Below are positions 1-5,693 of a stretch of 5,877 nucleotides of DNA, piece by piece. The first letter of the stretch is position 1. Each line of letters opens with the position of its first letter. The stretch is from Gammaproteobacteria bacterium (GTDB taxonomy: Bacteria > Pseudomonadota > Gammaproteobacteria > Chromatiales > Chromatiaceae): contig JAHEHQ010000174.1 in assembly GCA_024644505.1 (NCBI GenBank), positions 1 through 5,877 on the forward strand. Direction: 5' to 3'. Under the pieces are notes generated by a model. The model worked only from the letters and a program-made list of their open reading frames with translations. It was not told the DNA's origin and ran no database searches. Both the position numbers and the translations under genes were made by a program.

Positions 1-1
1 A

Positions 2-643
2 CTCCTGAATCTTGTCGAAACGGCTTAACAGTGGGAACAACAGGTAACGCGCCACACCGTAGGCAAACAGAGCCAGCGCCGGAAGATAGAGCAGAACCAG
101 CGCCAGTTCGTAGAAAGGGGTATTCCCCTGGCCATAACCCTTCAGGATCAACAGCACCACGATGGCCATCAGATCCTGCAGCAGCAGGATACTGATAATG
201 ATGGCACCCATACGCTGATGGTGCAGCGTGGTCGTCGGCAGCAGTTTGACGCCCAGGATGGTGCTCGAAAGCATGGCTGCCGCACCGACCATGAGATTCT
301 CCCGGAGATTGAAACCGAAGGCCCAGCCGATGGCGAAGCCTATCACCGCAAAAAGCAGAGCACTGACGAACGTAACGGTGGTGGATTGCTTAAGGGTTCG
401 CAGCAGCTCCTGGGGCTGCAGATCCAGGCCCAGGAGAAACAGGAGGAACATGATGCCGATATGGGCGACTTCCTTGAATATCGCCGGGTCCTGGACCATA
501 CCCGAACCCCAGGGTCCGAGCAGCACACCGAGGGCGATATAGGCCACCAGCAATGACTGGCGTGCGAACATGGCCACAGTGGCCAATACCGCGGCCCCTG
601 TGAAGATCAGAAAAAAGGTAAAGACGATAGGGTCTTTAGGCAT
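2..643 (-). CDS. Cation:proton antiporter, KefB/KefC-like (CPA2), C-terminal part outside window
   Basis: The first 214 residues of an inner-membrane monovalent cation/H+ exchanger are visible; the reading frame runs off the left edge with no stop. Hydrophobic segments lie at about residues 6-26, 30-46, 60-76, 87-110, 115-135, 146-167 and 177-198, as in the CPA2 transport domain. Family landmarks are LGVLLGPWG (38-46), HIGIMFLLFLLGLDL (61-75), the SST motif (126-128) and a Gln-Asp pair (Q156, D157) in the ion-binding helix. In this superfamily a QD pair is typical of Kef-type K+/H+ exchangers, whereas Na+/H+ members usually carry DD; K+ as substrate is therefore an inference. Whether a C-terminal RCK/TrkA-N regulatory domain follows cannot be seen. 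The start is the ATG at 643, which gives a normal short cytoplasmic N-terminus (MPKDP) before helix 1. No good Shine-Dalgarno precedes it, and no other in-frame ATG was found just upstream. The gene lies 181 bp downstream of the NYN gene on the same strand. Confidence 0.9.
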   Translation of the reverse strand, partial: MPKDPIVFTFFLIFTGAAVLATVAMFARQSLLVAYIALGVLLGPWGSGMVQDPAIFKEVAHIGIMFLLFLLGLDLQPQELLRTLKQSTTVTFVSALLFAVIGFAIGWAFGFNLRENLMVGAAAMLSSTILGVKLLPTTTLHHQRMGAIIISILLLQDLMAIVVLLILKGYGQGNTPFYELALVLLYLPALALFAYGVARYLLFPLLSRFDKIQE

Positions 644-672
644 AAAGGTTGTTCGGTGGCCAAACAGAAATT

Positions 673-704
673 GTAGCCTGTGCTGAGCGCAGCGAAACGC
701 GGGA
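673..704. repeat. Degenerate intergenic repeat-like sequence
   Basis: The stretch begins GTAGCCTG, contains GAGCGCAGCGAAACG and ends CGGGA. From memory it resembles the common proteobacterial intergenic repeat of the type GTAGCCCGG-AGCGCAGCG-CCGGGA, with several mismatches. It sits in the gap between the NYN and antiporter genes, where such repeats usually lie. The rest of the gap (644-824) shows only short inverted repeats: GCAAC/GTTGC at 751-755 and 766-770, and CCACGA/TCGTGG at 810-815 and 832-837, the latter overlapping the end of the NYN gene. None is followed by a U-tract, so no clear terminator is called. Assignment to a repeat family is unverified. Confidence 0.3.
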
Positions 705-824
705 CTGGAAAAGAATCGATGCCTTTTTAACCCCTGCTTCTTTGTGCTCGGCAACTGCTCACTGCGTTGCGCTACCTCCTGATTCCATGCTGTCGTTAAC
801 GCATTTGGACCACGATCTTCGTTA

Positions 825-1640
825 CTACTCGTCGTGGGAGAAGCTCCTGATGATGTAGCCGCCGGATTTTTCGTCGAACTCCAGCTCCAGGAGTTTTCGT
901 GTCTGGGCCTCCTCCAGGAGCTTCCCAAACGTGCGAAAGCCGTGATAGCCCTCGCTGAAACCGGGCTTGCGCCGCTTCAGTGCCTGTTTGACCATGGAGC
1001 CCCAGACCTTTTCCTCTTCGCCGCGTTCTTCGAACAGATCCTCGACGGTCTCAATGACAAGATCGAGCGCTGTCTGCTTCTTTTCCTCTTCAAACTGCTC
1101 AGCGCTCTTCCTGGCCGTTTTCTTGGCGGTCTTTTTCTTGCTGGTGCGGCGCTGTTTTTCCGATCCACGCACCAGATCGTCATAGTAGATGAATTCGTCA
1201 CAATTGGAAGTCAGGAGATCGGAGGTGGCATTCTTCACACCTATACCAATCACCAGTTTATTGTTTTCCCTCAGCTTGCTCACCAGTGCTGAAAAATCGG
1301 AATCACCACTGACGATGACAAAGGTATCCACATGGGATTTCGTATAACAGAGGTCCAACGCGTCCACCACCATGCGAATGTCGGCAGAGTTCTTGCCGGA
1401 CTGGCGCACGTGGGGTATTTCGATCAACTCGAAGGCGGCCTCGTGCATCGCCGCCTTGAACTCCTTGTACCGCTCCCAGTCGCAATAGGCCTTCTTGACC
1501 ACGATATTGCCCTTGAGCAGCAGTCGTTCCAGCACCTTTCTGATATCGAATGCAGCATACTTCGCATCCCGCACTCCCAACGCCACGTTTTCGAAGTCAC
1601 AGAATACCGCCATGTTCTGTGTTCCAGATTTTCCGCTCAT
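825..1640 (-). CDS. NYN-domain (LabA/DUF88-like, PIN-fold) protein with C-terminal LOTUS/OST-HTH-like domain
   Basis: A 271-residue protein predicted to be a cytoplasmic metal-dependent ribonuclease or RNA-binding protein. Residues 10-158 form a NYN (PIN-like) domain: FCDFENV (13-19) supplies the first acidic residues (D15, E17, N18), KNSADIRMVVDAL (83-95) supplies D87 and D93, and VSGDSDF (110-116) supplies D113 and D115. All acidic positions expected for a Mg2+ site look present, so catalysis is plausible. Residues 160-190 are a Lys/Arg-rich linker (KKKTAKKTARK) that may touch nucleic acid. Residues 190-266 fit a LOTUS/OST-HTH-like winged helix (MVKQALKRRKPGF, then FRTFGKLLEEA). This two-domain plan is known from bacterial LabA/YaaQ-like proteins; the physiological substrate is not known from sequence. 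The start is the ATG at 1640, because GGGGAGGG lies 5-6 nt upstream; a TTG directly before it (1643) is a poorer choice. Ends with TAG at 825. Confidence 0.9.
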   Translation of the reverse strand: MSGKSGTQNMAVFCDFENVALGVRDAKYAAFDIRKVLERLLLKGNIVVKKAYCDWERYKEFKAAMHEAAFELIEIPHVRQSGKNSADIRMVVDALDLCYTKSHVDTFVIVSGDSDFSALVSKLRENNKLVIGIGVKNATSDLLTSNCDEFIYYDDLVRGSEKQRRTSKKKTAKKTARKSAEQFEEEKKQTALDLVIETVEDLFEERGEEEKVWGSMVKQALKRRKPGFSEGYHGFRTFGKLLEEAQTRKLLELEFDEKSGGYIIRSFSHDE

Positions 1641-1651
1641 CAAAACCCTCC
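1641..1651 (-). promoter_or_regulatory. Shine-Dalgarno site of the NYN gene
   Basis: Reading the minus strand, GGGAGGG is followed by TTTTG and then ATG at 1640. The spacing from GGAGG to this ATG is near optimal, whereas the TTG at 1643 would be too close, so the site decides the start. Confidence 0.7.
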
Positions 1652-1706
1652 CCTATGGACTTAACGTTCTCAGTTGACGGGTATGCCTGATTCCGATCGT
1701 TTGGCC

Positions 1707-1715
1707 ATCATAGCA
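1707..1715 (-). promoter_or_regulatory. Candidate extended -10 promoter for the NYN gene
   Basis: On the minus strand the sequence reads TGC-TATGAT, a TGn extended -10 with five of six bases of TATAAT. The -35 position at 17 bp spacing (CACGCC) is poor, which is typical of extended -10 promoters. It would give a leader of about 60 nt before the ATG at 1640. Found by eye only. Confidence 0.4.
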
Positions 1716-1745
1716 ATTCTCAAACCTCAGGCGTGGAATTTTCAT

Positions 1746-1776
1746 TTGAGGTCTTGTCCTCACCGGGCCTGATAAA
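1746..1776 (+). promoter_or_regulatory. Weak candidate sigma70 promoter for the UbiB-like gene
   Basis: TTGAGG (1746-1751) and GATAAA (1771-1776) each match four of six consensus bases, with a long 19-bp spacer. A second AT-rich box, TATATT at 1783-1788, lacks a recognisable -35. The true promoter of the kinase gene should lie somewhere in 1716-1900, but the sequence does not single one out. Confidence 0.2.
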
Positions 1777-1822
1777 TGCGCCTATATTTAAGGTAGACGC
1801 CGGGAAATCGGATAGAATCAAG

Positions 1823-1843
1823 TGACCCGCGGGAGGCGGGTCA
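1823..1843 (+). promoter_or_regulatory. Perfect hairpin in the leader of the UbiB-like gene
   Basis: TGACCCGC (1823-1830) pairs with GCGGGTCA (1836-1843) around the 5-nt loop GGGAG. It is an 8-bp GC-rich stem with no T-tract, so it is unlikely to be an intrinsic terminator. It lies 97 bp before the kinase ATG. GGGAGG (1831-1836), in the loop and first stem base, is a good Shine-Dalgarno sequence placed 6 nt before an ATG at 1843. That ATG opens a 91-codon frame (to 2118) that overlaps the kinase start out of frame. As DNA it could equally be a dyad operator. Role unknown. Confidence 0.45.
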
Positions 1844-1939
1844 TGCAGAGGATGCCGATAATGCTTAATGGCATGGAAGGTTTCCTGTGTAATGGACCAA
1901 AGCAGGAAGAGTACCCCGATCTAAGGTATAACAGAGCAC

Positions 1940-3457
1940 ATGACCGACAGCCTATTGGAAACGCAGCCCTCGAACGCCGGTATATGCGCCCTGGTGGAGT
2001 CCCTGGACGTGGACCAGATTCTGCCCGGGCATTATGCCGCCTACCGGCCGCTGCTGGTGGAAGGGTTGTGCTACTTTCTGGAGAAGATACCCCCGCACCA
2101 TCTCGAGGAGATCATTGAGGAGCAGCTGGAACTGCACCCCGAATGCAGTTTTGCGGACCGGGTCCTCACCCTTTTCCACAGCTGTCCGACGCTTCACAAA
2201 CTGGGCCAGATCGTTTCCCGGGAACGCAGGCTGTCCGGCGAACTCAGAGGTCGCCTTCAGCGTCTCGAGTCTCTGAAACCGACTACCCATGCCAGGGACA
2301 TACCCAAGGGCGTGCTGTGCGAACTCCGAAGGAATGTGGATCTGGAGATCTCCGACAAGCCCCTGGCGGAGGCCAGCGTGGCCCTGGTACTGCCTTTCCG
2401 ATGGCGTACACCGGATTCGGGAGAGGCGCGGGAAGGCGTGTTGAAGATACTCAAGCCCGGTGTCAACGACCGCCTTATGGGGGAACTGGACATCTGGGCG
2501 GATCTGGGTGTTTTTCTCGAGGAGCGATGCGAACACCACGGATTACCGGCGCTGGATTACAGGGAGACGCTGGACAGTGTCCGCAGACTGCTGCAGCAGG
2601 AAGTGCACTTTGAACTGGAGCAGAAGCACCTGGCCGAGGCCGCGGATTTCTACGCGGATAATCCGGCAGTGGTGATACCCCGTCTCCTTCCCTTCTGTTC
2701 CAGCCAGGTGACGGCAATGGAACGGATTCATGGGGTAAAGGTTACAGATACGGATATTGGCACCAGTGGTTGCAGCATGCTGGCGAATACCCTGCTCAAT
2801 GCGCTGGTTGCAAAACCTTTCTGGGATACGGCTGCGATATCGCGGTTCCACGCGGACCCTCACGCGGGCAACCTGTTCTGTACACCGGAACGGCAGCTGG
2901 CCATATTCGACTGGACCCTGGTGGGGTACCTGGACAAGACCCAGCGTACCGATCTCGTGCAGATGATACTGGGCGCACTCACCCTGGACGAGGCACGCAT
3001 CTGCCGCGCCGTCTCCCGCCTGGGTCGGACTCAACCGGAGGAATCCCGTCTACGCTCCTGCGTATCCGACGCCTTGCGCGAGGTTCGGCAAGGTTGCTTT
3101 CCCGGTTTTGACTGGTCTCAGCGCCTGCTCGATGGGATTGCGCTTTCGACCGGGATGGGATTTCCGGATAACCTGCTTCTGTTTCGCAAGTCGATTCTTA
3201 CCCTTTCGGGAGTGGTGGCGGATATAACACCGGATCGGTCCCTTGACCGGGTGATGCTCTCCTCCGGCTTGAGCCAGTTCTCCAGGGAATTCCCCGCACG
3301 CACTCTGGCGCCACCGGATTCGAGGTCCTTTGGCACCCATGTTTCCAATGCCGACCTGGTCGGTCTCTGGAGCGCCTGGCCCAGCACGGCCGTGGCGTAC
3401 TGGCTGGGATTCTGGCGGGACTGTATCACTAAATTTGGGGATGTTTCTGCGGAATGA
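1940..3457 (+). CDS. UbiB/ABC1/AarF-family atypical protein kinase-like protein, divergent
   Basis: A 505-residue member of the UbiB/ADCK atypical kinase family; such proteins act at membranes in quinone and lipid metabolism. Landmarks in order: KLGQ (87-90) as the family KxGQ motif; PLAEASVA (141-148) as the Ala-rich nucleotide loop; VLKILKPGV (167-175) with K169 as the beta3 lysine; EVHFELEQ (221-228) at the usual ExD site, with His223 instead of Asp; AMERIHGVKV (259-268) as the hinge; HADPHAGN (304-311) as the catalytic loop, with D306 and N311 kept; and IFDWT (322-326) at the DFG position, so D324 is kept but F and G are W and T. ATP binding is plausible, but activity is uncertain. No clear pair of C-terminal membrane helices is seen; 472-492 is only mildly hydrophobic. 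The start is the ATG at 1940: an in-frame TAA ends at 1924, and only a weak, distant AAGG (1923-1926) precedes it. It is not confidently UbiB itself, since no ubiE/ubiJ neighbours are present. Confidence 0.88.
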   Translation: MTDSLLETQPSNAGICALVESLDVDQILPGHYAAYRPLLVEGLCYFLEKIPPHHLEEIIEEQLELHPECSFADRVLTLFHSCPTLHKLGQIVSRERRLSGELRGRLQRLESLKPTTHARDIPKGVLCELRRNVDLEISDKPLAEASVALVLPFRWRTPDSGEAREGVLKILKPGVNDRLMGELDIWADLGVFLEERCEHHGLPALDYRETLDSVRRLLQQEVHFELEQKHLAEAADFYADNPAVVIPRLLPFCSSQVTAMERIHGVKVTDTDIGTSGCSMLANTLLNALVAKPFWDTAAISRFHADPHAGNLFCTPERQLAIFDWTLVGYLDKTQRTDLVQMILGALTLDEARICRAVSRLGRTQPEESRLRSCVSDALREVRQGCFPGFDWSQRLLDGIALSTGMGFPDNLLLFRKSILTLSGVVADITPDRSLDRVMLSSGLSQFSREFPARTLAPPDSRSFGTHVSNADLVGLWSAWPSTAVAYWLGFWRDCITKFGDVSAE

Positions 3458-3479
3458 GCGCGGTGTGTCTCCGTTGTGG

Positions 3480-4385
3480 TTACAGATCCCCCAAAAACGC
3501 TCTGACTTCCGCAAAAGCCCGCTTGGATGATTTCAGCCATCTGAAAAAAAGAAAACCGTGGTCGGCTCTATAGTTCCTGGGGAGCAGAAGGGCTCTGCAC
3601 GCCACACCGTTTTGCTGAAGTAACGCCGCGAAGTCCACGGTTTGGGTATAGAGCCCATCCCTTTGCCCCGCACACAAAAACACCGGTGGCAACTTGGCGG
3701 TAACCTGTTTGCCGGGCGAAGCCAGAACGGCGTTCTCCGCATAAGTGTGCTCATCCTCCCCGAGGAGGCTCCGGGTGTAGATTCCAATGAAAGGAAACGA
3801 CGCCTGTCGCACCGTATCGAAGTCATAAACACCGTAGAAGAGCAACAGCCCCCGCAGCTGGCCTTCAGGCAGGAAATCGTCGATGGCTGCTGCCGAGCGC
3901 AAGCCCCCGTCATGCATGGCCACGGCATACCATGCCGCAATCTGCGCACCGGCGGAATCCCCCCCCAGCACGATTCTGGAGGCGTCCCCCCCATAACGGT
4001 CTGCATGGCACCGGATCCACTCGATGGCGTTGGCCGCGTCCTGCAGGGGTGCAGGAAACCTGTGTTCAGGGGCCAGCCGGTAGTTGACGTTGAAGGTCAC
4101 CCATCCGTAACCCGAAAGAACCGAACAGATGCCGTCGTAGATTCGCTTGTCGGCGCTGATCCAGCCGCCACCGTGGAAATAAATCAGAATCGGTAAACCA
4201 CCGGATCGCGCGTGCTTGGGACGAAACACGTCCAGCCGCTGTCCGGGATCGGGTCCATAGGCCAGATCCCGGGTGATATCAAGACCGTCAGTGACACCAT
4301 AGTTCAGGACATACCCACCCAGGCGACCCCAGAAATTGAAGAATATCCGGATTGCACGCGCCTTGATATCCAGTACCGTTGCCAT
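3480..4385 (-). CDS. Alpha/beta hydrolase, HSL/carboxylesterase-like (family IV type)
   Basis: A 301-residue serine hydrolase predicted to cleave ester bonds of small acyl or aryl esters in the cytoplasm. The oxyanion-hole motif HGGGW is at 71-75 and the nucleophile elbow GDSAG at 142-146, with Ser144. NYRLAPEHRFPAPLQD (101-116) is the characteristic region after the second strand. The remaining triad residues are probably Asp243 (GQRDGL) and His276 (ADHGF). Length and motif spacing are normal for the hormone-sensitive-lipase group. The N-terminal 30 residues are amphipathic (FFNFWGRLGGYVL) and may cap the active site; no signal peptide is evident. The start is the ATG at 4385; an in-frame TAG lies upstream and no other start lies between, but no Shine-Dalgarno is visible. 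The gene converges on the kinase gene with 22 bp between stops and no obvious terminator. Two G-runs (8 and 7) lie in the coding strand around the active-site motif. The substrate is unknown. Confidence 0.9.
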   Translation of the reverse strand: MATVLDIKARAIRIFFNFWGRLGGYVLNYGVTDGLDITRDLAYGPDPGQRLDVFRPKHARSGGLPILIYFHGGGWISADKRIYDGICSVLSGYGWVTFNVNYRLAPEHRFPAPLQDAANAIEWIRCHADRYGGDASRIVLGGDSAGAQIAAWYAVAMHDGGLRSAAAIDDFLPEGQLRGLLLFYGVYDFDTVRQASFPFIGIYTRSLLGEDEHTYAENAVLASPGKQVTAKLPPVFLCAGQRDGLYTQTVDFAALLQQNGVACRALLLPRNYRADHGFLFFRWLKSSKRAFAEVRAFLGDL

Positions 4386-4503
4386 AGCGGTTCGACGCCG
4401 GAGGGGTTCGGGGGGTCTGTTCCAACCCCCATACTAACATCAATGTCACCATCGGTTTCGGGCAGGAAAGCCTTGATTATCAGGCGGGGTGGTGGTCAAT
4501 GTG

Positions 4504-4536
4504 TTGACAGACGTTTTATTAACCCATGGCTATTGT
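4504..4536 (+). promoter_or_regulatory. Candidate promoter for the GNAT gene
   Basis: TTGACA at 4504-4509 is a perfect -35 hexamer upstream of the GNAT gene. The best downstream -10 candidates are TATTGT (4531-4536, spacer 21) and TAAAAT (4540-4545, spacer 30), so spacing is not ideal. The rest of 4386-4577 holds a G6 run and AT-rich sequence but no hairpin that I trust. Divergent promoters for the hydrolase and GNAT genes must both lie in this 192-bp gap if each is transcribed alone. Confidence 0.3.
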
Positions 4537-4577
4537 GGTTAAAATAGCGGAAGACCGGCAGGTAATCTGGTGAACTG

Positions 4578-5414
4578 ATGGGTTCCTCCGACACTCAATA
4601 CTTCCTGAAATCGGCGAACTACGGCTTTCGTCTGTACGACCATGACAGGGACGAAGAGGCGGTGTGCAGGCTTTGCTGGGCCAATGCCTTGCCCGGTGGT
4701 AGAAACTTTGTGCTTATGCCCGAGGCCGGGGCTGTCAGTTTTGGCAGAATCGTCACCGGTCCCTTCGCTAAATATGCACCGGAATATTTTTATGTTGCCG
4801 ATGATCTGAAAACGGGCAATCTCGTCGGCTATCTCACCGGTGCCGAAGGCAGCCCGGTAAAAACCAAGAAAGGAAAGCTGTCCTGGATGGAGTGGCGGAA
4901 CAAAGCGGCGGAACGGATTGCCGAGAAGGAGTTCGGCGAGATTTCCTTCAAGCTCACCCTGCCAACCTACGGTTTTCTGGAAGGCGCAAAGTTCTTCTAT
5001 GCACTGAGCCTGGGGCCGAGGGCCTTACAGTTTTTGCTACACGCCAAATCTAACAGCGCCAATGAAATGCCCCAGGCCCCCCCCTGTCCGGAGTTTCACT
5101 TTCATGTCGCTTTGGGGCACCGGGGAGCGGGAGTTGGCAGTAGGCTTATCGAACACTTCGTTAGCCGTTTTACCGCGGGGAAGTACCGGAAAGTGTGCGC
5201 GCAGGTAACCGTTTGTGAAGGGTTCAAGACCCTTGATTACTACGAAAACATGAGATACCGGGGCAAGAAAATCTGGAAGCTGTTCGATAGAAAAGAAACC
5301 CAAATGTATACCATGTCGGAAAAACAGCGTCTTAGTCTTGGTCAGGTTGTTGAGAACGTAAGCCTGGTGGCGGACAGGAAAAGGCTTTTGGCCTATGTCA
5401 GGGGTGACTCCTGA
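4578..5414 (+). CDS. GNAT-fold N-acetyltransferase-like protein
   Basis: A 278-residue protein with a GNAT (acyl-CoA-dependent N-acyltransferase) fold. The acetyl-CoA pyrophosphate loop is in FHFHVALGHRGAGVGSRL (173-190), with the R/Q-x-x-G-x-G/A signature as R182-G183-A184-G185-V186-G187. The N-terminal half follows the usual order: FRLYDHDRDEEAVCRLC (17-33, alpha1), GPFAKYAPEYFYVADD (61-76), then GNLVGYLTGAEG (80-91) as beta4. After the loop, TLDYYENMRYRGKK (218-231) matches the N-x-x-A-x-x-FY-x-x-x-GF region, with Y222 a candidate general acid. The GPYxxxxPExxFV, GYLTGA and PxHxHV pattern recalls the GNAT domain of O-GlcNAcase-like and related bacterial proteins. Residues 92-165 form an insertion with Lys-rich and helical character (KTKKGKLSWMEWRNKAAERI). 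The start is the ATG at 4578, with GGTGA 4 nt upstream and an in-frame TAA at 4563. Acceptor substrate unknown. A C8 run encodes A167-P169. Confidence 0.8.
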   Translation: MGSSDTQYFLKSANYGFRLYDHDRDEEAVCRLCWANALPGGRNFVLMPEAGAVSFGRIVTGPFAKYAPEYFYVADDLKTGNLVGYLTGAEGSPVKTKKGKLSWMEWRNKAAERIAEKEFGEISFKLTLPTYGFLEGAKFFYALSLGPRALQFLLHAKSNSANEMPQAPPCPEFHFHVALGHRGAGVGSRLIEHFVSRFTAGKYRKVCAQVTVCEGFKTLDYYENMRYRGKKIWKLFDRKETQMYTMSEKQRLSLGQVVENVSLVADRKRLLAYVRGDS

Positions 5415-5415
5415 C

Positions 5416-5433
5416 GCGAAAACGGGGTTTCGC
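5416..5433. repeat. Short hairpin just after the GNAT stop codon
   Basis: GCGAAA (5416-5421) pairs with TTTCGC (5428-5433) around the loop ACGGGG. It begins 2 nt after the GNAT stop but has no following T-tract. It could be part of a transcript 3' end together with the larger hairpin at 5435-5491. Confidence 0.4.
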
Positions 5434-5434
5434 C

Positions 5435-5491
5435 GGAACTGTCGGACCGAGGGTCAGGGAGTGCGGTTTTAACCGCGACCCGGAAAGTTCC
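5435..5491. terminator. Nested hairpin between converging genes, possible transcript end
   Basis: Three nested stems are visible: GGAACT (5435-5440) with AGTTCC (5486-5491); GGGTC (5451-5455) with GACCC (5477-5481), extended by CC/GG across a 2-nt bulge; and GCGGT (5463-5467) with ACCGC (5472-5476) around a 4-nt UUUA loop. A 7-nt bulge (AGGGAGT) separates the inner two stems. There is no T-tract on either side, so it is not a standard intrinsic terminator; it may protect 3' ends, or act as a structured repeat. The position between converging genes fits a transcription-end role. Confidence 0.35.
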
Positions 5492-5522
5492 GATATAACT
5501 ATGCAGCATGGTGGCAGCGTCG

Positions 5523-5630
5523 GTCGGTTGAGGGATGATTTTTCCGGAAAACGCCATGAATACGTCCATGTAGGCTTGATTTTGGCATCCATGCTATAAA
5601 CATTTCCTCCAAAATCATCCCACAACCGAC
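5523..5630. repeat. 108-bp element with 20-bp imperfect inverted terminal arms
   Basis: The left arm at 5523-5542 (starting GTCGGTTG, ending GATGATTTT) matches the reverse complement of the right arm at 5611-5630 (starting AAAATCATCC, ending CAACCGAC) at 19 of 20 positions; the only mismatch is at 5531/5622. The 68-nt interior has a perfect 12-bp palindrome (TTTTCCGGAAAA, 5540-5551), GGAAA/TTTCC at 5546-5550 and 5603-5607, and the phrases GTCCATGTAGGCTTGA and GGCATCCATGC. From memory, similar CCATG-containing dyad elements are scattered through intergenic regions of marine and sulfur-oxidising gammaproteobacteria; this was not checked. It lies between converging genes and encodes no transposase. 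It is MITE-like or REP-like in form. Confidence 0.6.
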
Positions 5631-5693
5631 TTGTAGCCGGTGCATTTCCGCAGAGCTGATTGGTTACATTCCGACAACGATAGGCGGACAAAC

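Noticed and set aside
218..556. Plus-strand open frames opposite the antiporter
   Set aside because: The minus strand encodes a continuous, strongly hydrophobic antiporter sequence; the plus-strand products are low-complexity and unlike known proteins.
649..858. Plus-strand 69-codon frame in the antiporter/NYN gap
   Set aside because: It overlaps the NYN 3' end and the repeat-like stretch and has no ribosome binding site or recognisable product.
1641..1643. TTG as start codon of the NYN gene
   Set aside because: The ATG three bases downstream has better spacing to the strong Shine-Dalgarno.
1952..3034. Long minus-strand open frames (1952-2539 and 2543-3034) opposite the kinase gene
   Set aside because: They are antisense to a gene with clear UbiB-family motifs throughout, and their translations show no recognisable domain.
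825..3457. A defence or toxin-antitoxin island built on the NYN protein and the UbiB-like kinase
   Set aside because: The two genes are divergent with about 300 bp between them, there is no small antitoxin partner, integrase or other defence gene, and the flanking genes look like ordinary chromosomal genes.
3458..3479. Shared terminator between the converging kinase and hydrolase genes
   Set aside because: The 22-bp gap contains no inverted repeat or T-tract.
3642..4196. Plus-strand open frame of 184 codons opposite the hydrolase
   Set aside because: Antisense to a hydrolase with complete catalytic motifs; no start signal or recognisable protein features.
5499..5603. Minus-strand 34-codon frame with GGAGG before ATG
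   Set aside because: It lies inside the repeat element, the Shine-Dalgarno is only 2 nt from the ATG, and the peptide is low-complexity and basic; repeat sequence explains it better than a gene.
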